From: Pseudomonadota bacterium
GTDB taxonomy: Bacteria > Pseudomonadota > Alphaproteobacteria > Rhizobiales > Xanthobacteraceae
Reading direction: 5' to 3'
DNA: 16,417 nucleotides
Assembly (NCBI GenBank): GCA_023435725.1
Contig: JAEYRD010000119.1
Coordinates: forward strand, 1-16,417
The translations under genes and the position numbers were made by a program. Positions 7,665 to 16,100 of this stretch are shown here, piece after piece. The notes under the pieces were generated by a model, which worked only from the letters and a program-made list of their open reading frames with translations, was not told the DNA's origin and did not search any database. Positions within the stretch are counted from its first letter, which is position 1. Each line of letters begins with the position of its first letter.

Positions 7665-8426
7665 CTAGGATCCGAGCGGCGCAAGAGCGTTGCGCAGCGG
7701 CGCGCTGGATAGCTGCATCAGCCCGACAAACGGCTGGCTCAGCTCCAGGATCAGGAAAAGCGCTGCGGAAGCGGAAACCGCAAACACCAGCATTGCAGCG
7801 ATGTTGATCGGGGTAAGCCGCGAGAACAGGCTGAAGCTCATGAAGATGACGGCAAGCCAGAATACGAGCACCGCCAGAAAGGGCATGGGGATCGAGTTGT
7901 CAGCGTGTTCAAACAGCAGCAGGCGCGCTTGTGCCGTATCGGTGGCGACCTGTATCGCCCGATCCCTGAGCGAGTGCTGAGCATCGGTTGTTGGCGACAG
8001 CGCCTGAATTTTTGCAAAGGCAGCCTCCGCCACGGCGGTCGCCCGGAAGGATGTTCCCTTCGCGGATTCCGAACTGTCCTGGCGCCAAATCCTTTCGACA
8101 AGGGGGTCGACCGCACGCCGCAAAAGTTCGCGGGCATCATGTGACTCCGGCCCGTATTGCTCCAGGAGCTGGTCGAGCAGGATGACGTCGGCGGTCAAAT
8201 GGCGCACCTGACTGCTCTCGGTATCGTACGAGCTATTCGCAGAGGCAATCAGCAGGCCGAGCACGAGCGCGGCGATGGTGGCGATCAGCCCGGTCCCGAG
8301 CCGTACGTAATCCCTCGTGTCGTCCGCCAGATGGTGCTCGGGCAAGGTGTTGCGCAGCAAGGCGCCAAAGAGCGCGCCTGCTAAGATAACCACGAGCGCA
8401 ATCAAGGATACCACTATTGGGCTCAT
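7665..8426 (-). CDS. DUF4239 family membrane protein
   Basis: The 253-residue protein has four membrane segments (about 3-24, 42-62, 181-202, 207-229). Between the second and third lies a hydrophilic, helical soluble domain (about 63-178: TESSQVRHLTADVILLDQLLEQYGPE and following). This layout (two helices, a domain with RxLxxDxxLLDxxLxxYGPE, two helices) fits DUF4239, a bestrophin-like membrane family of uncharacterised function. I chose ATG at 8426 rather than the frame opening at 8477 because the first helix begins there and GGAG lies about 10 bases upstream. It is divergent from the TAXI-type gene. The FixK/FNR box at 8483-8496 and a CTAAGG hexamer at 8454-8459 on this strand fit a low-oxygen promoter with a leader of about 21 bases. 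Confidence 0.83.
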   Translation of the reverse strand: MSPIVVSLIALVVILAGALFGALLRNTLPEHHLADDTRDYVRLGTGLIATIAALVLGLLIASANSSYDTESSQVRHLTADVILLDQLLEQYGPESHDARELLRRAVDPLVERIWRQDSSESAKGTSFRATAVAEAAFAKIQALSPTTDAQHSLRDRAIQVATDTAQARLLLFEHADNSIPMPFLAVLVFWLAVIFMSFSLFSRLTPINIAAMLVFAVSASAALFLILELSQPFVGLMQLSSAPLRNALAPLGS

Positions 8427-8482
8427 TGCTCTCGACTCCGGGCGCAATCGTTGCCTTAGGGACCGGCAGAGGAGCAAGCTCG

Positions 8483-8496
8483 TTGATCTACATCAA
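8483..8496. promoter_or_regulatory. FixK/FNR box, perfect, between divergent genes
   Basis: TTGATCTACATCAA matches TTGAT-N4-ATCAA exactly. Toward the minus strand, a class II start would fall at about 8448, with CCTAAGG (complement of 8454-8460) placed as the -10 and the DUF4239 ATG at 8426. Toward the plus strand the start would be near 8531, with TAATAC at 8522-8527 slightly off the ideal spacing and the TAXI gene at 8603. Either or both genes may be controlled. The minus-strand geometry is better. Confidence 0.7.
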
Positions 8497-8602
8497 TTGC
8501 TTCTCCGCCCAATTGGCAAGCTAATACAATCGGCGGTGCTGGGCACCTCGAAGCTGCCCGGTCATCGAGATTCGGCATTTCGATTGCTTGTCGGGAACGC
8601 GC

Positions 8603-9925
8603 ATGGGTGTGATCAGGCTACCGATCTGGCTGCGCATCGTTGTGGTTGCAGGGCTGGTCGCCTTGGCTGCGGGCGCCAGTTACGCCGCTTACCGGTGGTA
8701 CGTCCGGCCGGTGACGTTATCGATCGCGGTTGGATCTTTGGATGGCGAAGCTCCAAGGGTTTTGTCAGCGCTTGCGAGCCGGCTTGCCGCAACAAACGCG
8801 CCGGTACGGCTCAAAATCGTCGAAACCGCCGGCGCAGCCGAATCCGCGAGCGCCTTTTCGACGGGCAAGACGGATCTCGCGGTTGTTCGTGGAGACGTCG
8901 GCGACCTGTCGCAGGCACAGGCTGTCGTTGTCCTCGCTCAGGCTGTAGCGCTGCTCGTCACGCCCCCGGGATCCTCCATTACGGACATGGCCGGCCTGAA
9001 GCGTGTGACGGTCGGCGTGGTCGGGGGCGAGGTCAATCAGAAGATCGTCAGCGTGCTTACAAGGGCGTACAACCTTGATCGCGCCAACGTCGTGTTCAAG
9101 AACTTTGCGCCGGCGGACATCCGTCGAGCGCTTGATACCAAGGAGGTGCGTGCCGTTCTTCTCGTCCTGCCACTGACCGAGAAATATCTGGCGATGGTGC
9201 GGGGGCTTTTCCTCCAAAACGCGAAAGCGGTGCCGACACTGATCCCGATCGAGAATGCGGGAGCGATTGCGGAGGAGGAACGCGCCTATGAGAGCTTCGA
9301 CATCCCCAAGGGCACTCTGCGCGGCTCCCCTCCGATTCCGGAAGACGATGTCACGACGCTGAGGGTTTCGTTTTACCTCGTCGCCAAGAAGAGCCTCGAC
9401 AACGATCTGGTTGCCGACTTTACGCAGGCCCTGATGAGTGCACGCAGGGACCTGTTGCGTGAGGAGCCCATCCTCGCGCAGGTCAAGGCGCCGGACACCG
9501 ATCCCGGCGCATATCTTCCGGTTCATGCGGGTGCGGCAGAGTACTACAACGGCACGCAGCAGAGCTTTCTGGACAAGTGGAGCAACTTGATTTTCCTGGC
9601 TCCAATGGCATTGGGCGCGCTCGCCACGGTACTGGCGACGGCCTGGAGATTTCTCCGATCGGACGATTTCCAGACCAAGGAAGCGGCGCTGGATTCCCTT
9701 TACGCGCTGGGACGGAGGATCCGGAACGCCGAAACGGAATCGGATTTGCTGGAGATCGAAAATCAAATCGACGAGGTTCTGCGCGCGCAACGCGCCAGAG
9801 CGGCAACGGACGACGAGAACGCACTTGATGCTGCGACCCTGAATGTCGCCGCTCATCGTCTTGAGAATCTTATCCATGATCGCAGATCAGCGCTTGCTAC
9901 GCCGATCTCGAAGGCCGGATCGTAG
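8603..9925 (+). CDS. Membrane-anchored TAXI-type (TRAP) solute-binding protein
   Basis: The 440-residue protein has an N-terminal anchor or uncleaved signal (about 8-30), a periplasmic substrate-binding domain of the TAXI type (about 37-310), and a second membrane helix (about 329-350). A charged helical cytoplasmic tail follows (about 352-440: TKEAALDSLYALGRRIRNAE and ESDLLEIENQIDEVLR). Features of the binding domain are LSIAVGS (39-45), the TGKTDLAVVRGD strand (87-98) and VTVGVVGG (135-142). TAXI proteins normally deliver ligand to a DctM-type TRAP permease. No permease is visible nearby, so this one may be a sensor-like or orphan receptor. A TTG at 8588 is in frame; ATG at 8603 has GGGAA about 6 bases before it. 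It shares a FixK/FNR-box region with the divergent DUF4239 gene. Confidence 0.82.
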   Translation: MGVIRLPIWLRIVVVAGLVALAAGASYAAYRWYVRPVTLSIAVGSLDGEAPRVLSALASRLAATNAPVRLKIVETAGAAESASAFSTGKTDLAVVRGDVGDLSQAQAVVVLAQAVALLVTPPGSSITDMAGLKRVTVGVVGGEVNQKIVSVLTRAYNLDRANVVFKNFAPADIRRALDTKEVRAVLLVLPLTEKYLAMVRGLFLQNAKAVPTLIPIENAGAIAEEERAYESFDIPKGTLRGSPPIPEDDVTTLRVSFYLVAKKSLDNDLVADFTQALMSARRDLLREEPILAQVKAPDTDPGAYLPVHAGAAEYYNGTQQSFLDKWSNLIFLAPMALGALATVLATAWRFLRSDDFQTKEAALDSLYALGRRIRNAETESDLLEIENQIDEVLRAQRARAATDDENALDAATLNVAAHRLENLIHDRRSALATPISKAGS

Positions 9926-10148
9926 CATCGTAAGCTTCTTTCGCGAAACTCCGGCGACCGAGGGCGGCAGCCGCCGTCAATCGCGGAGGGCGACGCTCGT
10001 GATCCGAGGCAGACCTCTGACGCCATTCAGTCAGCCGGCCGAAAGCCATGATCCGCCCCGCGCTCCGGAGTCGGCCAGGTGCCGCAACGTGCACGCGCCG
10101 GGTCAGCGCCGATGCTGCGATGTGCAGGCCTTTCGGGCGTTATTGCTC

Positions 10149-10278
10149 GAGCATGATCCGGAAAAGTGTGAAGCGGTTTTCCCTCGCGACAAACGCGGAA
10201 CGCGTTTGCGCGGAGATCATGCTCAAACAATAACCTAAAGCGCGATGACAATTCATCCAAATCTCATCGCGCTTTAGG
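10149..10278. repeat. Bradyrhizobium-type palindromic intergenic repeat
   Basis: A composite of nested inverted repeats: GAGCATGATC (10149-10158) with GATCATGCTC (10215-10224); GGAAAA (10160-10165) with TTTTCC (10177-10182); AAACGCG (10191-10197) with CGCGTTT (10201-10207); and a perfect 15-bp pair, CCTAAAGCGCGATGA (10234-10248) with TCATCGCGCTTTAGG (10264-10278). I recall this sequence type as recurring many times between genes in Bradyrhizobium and Rhodopseudomonas; the copy number here cannot be checked. Its right end overlaps the stop codon of the gene at 10274-10747. The last hairpin could fold in that gene's mRNA 3' end, but no T-run follows. Confidence 0.75.
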
Positions 10279-10747
10279 TGCCGGGCGTTTTGACGACCAG
10301 TTTTATATCCAGGAGATTGACGCCCTTGAACGGGTTCGGTGCGCTTTCGATAGTTCCCGTGCCCGTAGCGTTCGCATAGGCGCCGGTGCCGGAAAGGATC
10401 GTGTATTCGCCCTTTGACTTGCCGTCTTTCGCTGAGCCGGTGTAACGCGCCGTTATCGAACCGTCCTCGAACGTATAGGTGCTATAGCCGAAGAAAGGGC
10501 CGGAACCTTTGAGCAGGTCCGAGGTGTTGACGAACTCTTTCACCCCGATGCGGCCATCCTTGAAGACAGCGACGCCGAAATACTTGCCGGACACGACCGT
10601 CTGTCCCTCGATATTCGCTGCCTCCATTACTTTGGCATCGATCGGCTTCGTGACGAGCTTGAACTCGAGCACCTTCTCACCGGCTACGGCGGTTGACGCC
10701 GCAATGACGACTGCCATGCCAGAAAGAAAAGCGAGAGACTTCCGCAT
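10274..10747 (-). CDS. Small secreted protein, allene-oxide-cyclase-like beta-barrel candidate
   Basis: The 157-residue protein has a clear signal peptide (MRKSLAFLSGMAVVIAASTAVA, cleavage after residue 22), so it is periplasmic or secreted. The mature part is beta-rich with no cysteines. It carries a GEYTILSGTGAYANATGTG segment (113-131) that resembles the glycine-rich hairpin of allene-oxide-cyclase/dirigent-like barrels, which often read GxYxIxxGTGxYxxAxGxG. No catalytic residues can be assigned. AGGAGG lies 6 bases before the ATG, a strong ribosome site. The stop TAA lies inside the palindromic repeat at 10149-10278. It is monocistronic; the 206-base spacer to the TetR gene shows nothing I recognise. 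Confidence 0.78.
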   Translation of the reverse strand: MRKSLAFLSGMAVVIAASTAVAGEKVLEFKLVTKPIDAKVMEAANIEGQTVVSGKYFGVAVFKDGRIGVKEFVNTSDLLKGSGPFFGYSTYTFEDGSITARYTGSAKDGKSKGEYTILSGTGAYANATGTGTIESAPNPFKGVNLLDIKLVVKTPGT

Positions 10748-10953
10748 AGGTTCCTCCTGCGCTTTGTGAAATCAATCGTGGAATGCACAGCGGGCGACAT
10801 GCCCCAGCTTTTGCGCTGCGGCACGACAGGGAGCGCTCAGCGAACCCAGCCGGCGGCTGAAGTCATCGGTGCTCAGCATGCAGGCCGGGACACAACCGTG
10901 AGTCTACGCGATGAAGAAAAGGTTCAGGGTTTGTCGACGGTCGATCTGGCCTG

Positions 10954-11586
10954 TCACTGTTGTGAAGAGCCGCCCCGGTCCGACGCCAGCCCCGTGCTGC
11001 GCCGGAGATCGGTGATCGCGCGCCAAAAGCTGTCGGCCGGAGCGGTCTCCGGATCGATCAGCCGGTGCAGGCGAAAACCGTCGTCGAGCGCCAGCGCGAC
11101 GGAGGCGATCCATGCCGGGTTCAGCGCGTCGTTCTGGCCGTTGCGCTTCAATGTCGCCTCGATGATATCGGCGATCATCTTGCGCCGGGCGCGCAGGCGC
11201 TTGGCAAGCTCGGGCCGGCGTTTCTCGGCGCGCGCGACATAGAGGATCATCTCGATGTGCAGGAGCGGCGAGCGGGTGAGGGGATCCTGGCGGGCGCGAT
11301 CCATCGCCTTCAGGGCCGCGATGAAGTCGTCGAGATTCTTGTGCTGCGCGAGGATGTCGAGGTTGCGCCGGATCGACTGTTCGACATGGTCTTCGAGCAT
11401 GGCGATGATCAGCTCGTCCTTGCTCCCAAAGTTGGAATAGAACGCGCCGCGGGTGAAGCCGGCCGCGGCCGCGATCGCCTCGATGCTGGCGCCGCCGATG
11501 CCGTCCTCCTCGAACACGCGCGCGGCGGCCTCGAACAGCTTGTCGCGCGTGTCGTCCCTGGTCGGCCTGGTTCTCACCCTTGACAT
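10954..11586 (-). CDS. TetR/AcrR-family transcriptional regulator
   Basis: The 210-residue protein has an N-terminal TetR DNA-binding domain: helix one TRDKLFEAAARVFEEDG (13-29), and a helix-turn-helix ASIEAIAAAAGFTRGAFYSNFGSKDEL (33-59), the classic TetR signature. The remaining helical part (about 60-200) would bind a ligand and form the dimer; ligand unknown. It is divergent from the P450 gene. A perfect palindrome (11609-11636) lies 22 bases before its start codon, so autorepression and repression of the P450 gene are likely. No good ribosome site precedes the ATG at 11586, which suggests weak translation, a leaderless transcript, or a slightly different start. Confidence 0.92.
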   Translation of the reverse strand: MSRVRTRPTRDDTRDKLFEAAARVFEEDGIGGASIEAIAAAAGFTRGAFYSNFGSKDELIIAMLEDHVEQSIRRNLDILAQHKNLDDFIAALKAMDRARQDPLTRSPLLHIEMILYVARAEKRRPELAKRLRARRKMIADIIEATLKRNGQNDALNPAWIASVALALDDGFRLHRLIDPETAPADSFWRAITDLRRSTGLASDRGGSSQQ

Positions 11587-11608
11587 CGGGGCAGGTTAGG
11601 GCAGAATG

Positions 11609-11636
11609 CAACTCGATACAACAATGTATCGAGTTG
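11609..11636. promoter_or_regulatory. Palindromic operator, probable TetR site
   Basis: Perfect 12-bp arms CAACTCGATACA (11609-11620) and TGTATCGAGTTG (11625-11636) flank a 4-base spacer, ACAA. It sits alone in the divergent promoter region between the TetR gene (start 11586) and the P450 gene (start 11725). A pair of 12-bp arms is the expected size for a TetR-family dimer site. The assignment rests on position and symmetry. Confidence 0.75.
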
Positions 11637-11724
11637 GTAGATCCGACTCAAAAATCTTGGGGATGGTTACGCCGGGCATCGGGGCTGCCTGCGTGTGTCA
11701 TGCGGCAACCGATTTGAGGTCACC

Positions 11725-12957
11725 ATGAACGAGCAAGTGCAGCCCGCCGGCGCCGGACCGCTGTTCGACCCGCTGTCGCCGGATTTCATCCGCGATCCCT
11801 ATCCGCATTACGACCGGCTGCGCGCGATCGATCCGGTCCATGTAACGCCGTTCGGCTCCTTCCTCACCAGTCGGCATGCCGAGGTCAGCCTCGTGCTGCG
11901 CGACAAGCGCTTCGGCAAGGACTACGTCGACCGCACCAAGCGCCGTTACGGCGCGCAGATCATGGACGAGCCGGTGTTCCGCAGCATGAGCCACTGGATG
12001 CTGCATGCCGATCCGCCCGATCACACCCGCCTGCGCGGCCTCGTGGTGAAGGCCTTCACCGCGCGCCGCGTCGAGGACATGCGGCCCCGCATCCAGGAGA
12101 TCGTCGACCAGGCCATCGATGCCGTGATCGAGCGCGGCCACATGGACCTGATCGAGGATTTCGCCTTCCGTCTGCCGGTCACCATCATCTGCGACATGCT
12201 CGGCATCCCCGAGGAGCATCGTGAGACCTTCTACAAGAGCTCGCGCGACGGCGGACGGCTGCTCGACCCGGTGCCCCTCTCTCCCGAGGAGATCAAGAAA
12301 GGCAACGCCGGCAACCTGATGGCGCAGATGTATTTCCAGCAATTGTTCGAATTGCGCCGCCGCACTCCCGGGGACGATCTCATCACAGAGCTGGTGCAGG
12401 CAGAGGAAGACGGCCACAAGCTCACCAACGAGGAATTGACCGCCAACATCATCCTGCTGTTCGGCGCCGGCCACGAGACCACGGTCAATCTGGTCGGCAA
12501 CGGTCTTTTGGCGCTCCACCGCAATCCGGACCAGCTCGCGGTCCTCAAGGCGCGGCCTGAGCTGATGGCGGGCGCGGTCGAGGAATTCCTGCGCTACGAT
12601 TCGTCGGTGCAGATGACCGGGCGGGTCACGCTGGAGGACATCGACGATCTCGGCGGGAAGAGGATTCCCAAGGGCGAGACCGTGCTTTGCCTGCTCGGCT
12701 CGGCCAACCGCGATCCCGCCGTCTATCCCGACCGGCCGGACTGCCTCGATGTCACGCGTCCGAACGTCAGGCCGCTGTCGTTCGGGGGCGGCATCCACCA
12801 CTGTCTGGGTGCCCAATTGGCGCGCATCGAGGCCGAGATCGCCATTGCCACACTCTTGCGCCGTCTGCCGGATCTGCGCATCGACGACGTCGCGAACCCG
12901 GAATGGCGGCCGACCTTCGTGCTGCGTGGCCTGAAGCGGCTGCCGGCGAGCTGGTGA
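11725..12957 (+). CDS. Cytochrome P450
   Basis: The 410-residue soluble bacterial P450 has all core motifs: HTRLR in helix C (100-104), the oxygen-activation motif A248-G-H-E-T-T253 in helix I, E287-F-L-R290 (ExxR), and the haem loop FGGGIHHCLG (353-362) with the axial thiolate C360. It would act as a monooxygenase with ferredoxin and a reductase, neither of which is encoded nearby. The substrate is unknown. In the I-helix motif AGHET, the residue before the acid is His rather than the common Asp/Glu, as in many soluble bacterial CYPs. An in-frame GTG occurs at 11695, but ATG at 11725 has GAGG 9 bases upstream and lies at the usual start of the family. It is likely controlled by the divergent TetR through the palindrome 88 bases upstream. 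Confidence 0.95.
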   Translation: MNEQVQPAGAGPLFDPLSPDFIRDPYPHYDRLRAIDPVHVTPFGSFLTSRHAEVSLVLRDKRFGKDYVDRTKRRYGAQIMDEPVFRSMSHWMLHADPPDHTRLRGLVVKAFTARRVEDMRPRIQEIVDQAIDAVIERGHMDLIEDFAFRLPVTIICDMLGIPEEHRETFYKSSRDGGRLLDPVPLSPEEIKKGNAGNLMAQMYFQQLFELRRRTPGDDLITELVQAEEDGHKLTNEELTANIILLFGAGHETTVNLVGNGLLALHRNPDQLAVLKARPELMAGAVEEFLRYDSSVQMTGRVTLEDIDDLGGKRIPKGETVLCLLGSANRDPAVYPDRPDCLDVTRPNVRPLSFGGGIHHCLGAQLARIEAEIAIATLLRRLPDLRIDDVANPEWRPTFVLRGLKRLPASW

Positions 12958-13109
12958 GGGCGCTCAGCGTTAACCTCCGCGCGCAACAGTCGCTGTGACT
13001 TCGCCACACTTCCCTCTATAAAGGGGCTGTTCCGGCGCACCTGAAGTCCCCTGAGGCTTGGGTCTGGCCAAGGTTTGGTCGTGACGCCGGTTTGGCCGAG
13101 GGGAGACCC

Positions 13110-16100
13110 GTGCAGACGACGCTGCTCGGATTGGCGATTGCCTTCATCATTGCGCTTCTGGCCGCGCTCATCGGGCCTTACTTCATCAACTGGAACCAGT
13201 TCAGGCCCCAGTTTGAGGCGGAAGCGACGCGGATCATCGGCGTGCCGGTGCGGGTGGCGGGCGAGCTGGATGCGCGGCTGCTGCCGGCGCCGACGCTGCG
13301 GCTGCGCTCGGTCACCTTCGGCGGCAACAATGATCTCGGCCGGCTGCGCGCCGACAAGCTCGACGTCGAGTTCAGCCTGGGCTCGCTGATGCGGGGCGAA
13401 TGGCGCGCCACCGAGCTTACGATTGGCGGCATGGCGGTCGATCTCGGCCTCGACGCCAAGGGGAGGGTCGACCTGCCGTCCACCGCGAGCGGCACCTTCA
13501 ACCTGGCCTCGCTGGCGATCGAGCGGTTGAACCTCACCGGCCGCATCGCCCTGCATGACGCCGCCAGCCGCTCGACGCTGGAGCTCAATGACATCGCTTT
13601 TTCCGGCGACGTGCGCTCGCTCGCTGGCTCGGTGCGCGGCGACGGCCGTTTCACCGCCGCCGGGGTGCGCTATCCGTTCCGCGTCTCCTCCGGCCCGAGC
13701 GCCGACGGCAGCGCGACCCGCCTCCACCTCAATATCGATCCCGGCGAGCGCGCCATTCTGGCCGATCTCGAAGGCGTGCTCGCCTTCGACAACCGTCTGC
13801 CGAAATTCGACGGCGCGCTGACGCTGGCCGTGCCCGCGGTCAGGAAGGCGGGCGAGCCGGGGCCGACACCCTGGAAGCTCACGACAAAACTCAAGGCGGA
13901 GCCGGCCGGCGCCAAGTTCGATCAGATCGATGCGAGCTTCGGCACTGAAGACACCGCCCTGAAGCTCGGCGGCGTCGGCGACCTCAGGTTCGGCGCATCG
14001 CCGCTGCTGCGCGCGGTGCTGTCGGCGCGACAGGTCGATGCCGACAAGCTGGCCGGCAAGAACGATGCGGAGCCGCTGCGCATCCTGCCGGCGCTGCGCG
14101 CGGGTCTCGCGGCGATCCCGCAGGCGCCGATCCCGGCGCAGATCGAGTTCAACTCCGACCAGATCATGCTCGGTGGCCGTCCGCTCCAGAACATCACGGC
14201 CGAGCTTCAGACCGATGGCCGATCCTGGACCTTCCAGCGGCTCGAGCTGCGCGCGCCCGGCATGACGCAGCTCTCGCTCAATGGCGCGACGCCTGGCGCC
14301 GACAGTTTCAGCGGCCGCCTCAGCGTCGAATCCTCCGACCCCGATACGCTGGTGGCCTGGCTCCAGGGCCGCAGCGAGGTCCACCGCCGCAGCACGAGGC
14401 CGCTGCGCCTTGCCGGCGACGTGACGATCGCGGCCAACCATCTGGCTATCGACAGGCTGAAGGCCGACATCGAGGGCGGCGCCGTCGAGGGCCGCATTGC
14501 CTTCGTCCAGACCGGCGCGAGCAAGGGCTCGCGAATCGAAGCGGAGCTGAAGGCCGACCGCCTCGATCTCGATGCCGCCGCGAGCTTCGTGCGCGCGCTC
14601 GCCGGATCGCAAGGCGAATGGCCGGACGAAGCAAAGCTCTCGCTCGATATCGGCCGCGCGATCTCCGCCGGTCAGGAGCTGCGGCCGTTCACGGCGAAGC
14701 TCGGCTACAATTCCGCGACGCTGTCGCTGGAGCAGTTGCGGTTCGGCCAGGCGCGCGGGGTGACCACGGAGGCGAGCGGGAACTTCGACCGCACCAAAGT
14801 CACCGGCAAGCTCGCGCTGAAATCCTCGGCCAATTCGCTTCGCGAACTCGCGGCGCTGCTGGAGCCGATCGCGCCTGCGGTCCGCGCGCGATTCGATGCG
14901 ATCCAATCGTCGCCCGGCGCGACCCGCCTGAAGCTGGACCTCAGCCTCGACAAGAACGCCGAGCATGCCGATCGGAGTGACGCCCGCGCCGTGTTCGATC
15001 TCGACGCGCCGCAACTCAAGGCCACCGCGACGCTGGCCGCGCAGACGGCGGCGGCCGCGGTCAACGGCATCGATATCGACCGCCTGCGCAACAGCGACTT
15101 CACGCTGGACACGAAGATCTCGACGCCGCAGGCCGGCGCGCTGCTGGCGCTGCTCGGCCTCGATCGCGTGGTGGCCGCAGGCGAGGGCGCCTCGCAGTTC
15201 GAAGGCAAGGTGAGCGGCGCCTGGCGCCGGCCTCTGCAATTGACCGCAAGGCTCAGCGGCGGCGGACTGGACGCGGATGCGCAGGGCAATGTCGAATTGT
15301 CCGAGTCCAAATCGTCCGAGCCCAAATCGCCTGAGCCAAAGGGCAGCGTGAACCTGCGCGTGCGCAACGCCAATCTGGCCCCTCTGTTCGGAACCAGCCC
15401 GGCCGACAAGTCGGTGCAGAGCGTCAGCCTGTCCTCGCGCGTCGGCCTCTCCGGCAATCGCCTGACCTTCAACGATCTCGACAGCAGCGCAGCCGGCTCG
15501 CATTTGCGTGGCCATCTGGCGGTGACGCTCGATCAGGACAAGAGCGTCGACGGCGAGGTCGGCCTCGACTCGCTCGATCTCATGCCTGCGCTCGCGATGG
15601 CGATCGGTGCTGCGGGACGCGACGCCGGCGAGCCGTTGAGCGCGGGGCTTCTCGGCGGTTGGCGCGGCCGGATCGTCTTCCAGGCGTTGCACGGCACGTT
15701 GCCTGATGGCATCGAGCTGCGCCCCGTTGGCGGCACGATCAGGAGCGACGGCCAGTCGCTCGCGCTCGATGCGCTCAAGGGTGGCATTGGTGGCGGTGAG
15801 ATGTCGGCGAGCCTCGATGCACGCAATGGCGCCAACGGCGTCGCGCTCAACCTGCATCTCGATCTCACCAATGTCGATGCGACGACGTTGCGCTACCGCG
15901 ACCTCGCGCTGCCCAAGGGACGCGCCTCGGTGCAGATGGCGCTGACCAGCCAGGGTCGCAGCGTTACGGCTTTGACCGGCGCGCTCGCCGGCAACGGCAC
16001 CGTGACGCTGGACTCCGCCGAAATTGCCGGCCTCAATCCGCGCGCCTTCGAGATCGCCATCCGTGCCAGCGACAACGGTCAGGTCACTGACGACAACCGG

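Noticed and set aside
8765..9877. A 370-codon minus-strand frame opposite the TAXI-type gene
   Set aside because: No recognisable domain, Arg-rich shadow composition, and the plus-strand frame has a coherent signal anchor, binding domain and membrane helix.
10234..10278. 15-bp perfect inverted repeat considered as a dedicated intrinsic terminator
   Set aside because: No T-run follows on either strand, and the hairpin is part of a larger composite repeat. Terminator activity is possible but not its defining feature.
11698..12816. A 372-codon minus-strand frame opposite the P450 gene
   Set aside because: Complete overlap with a P450 that carries every catalytic motif; the antisense product shows only composition bias.
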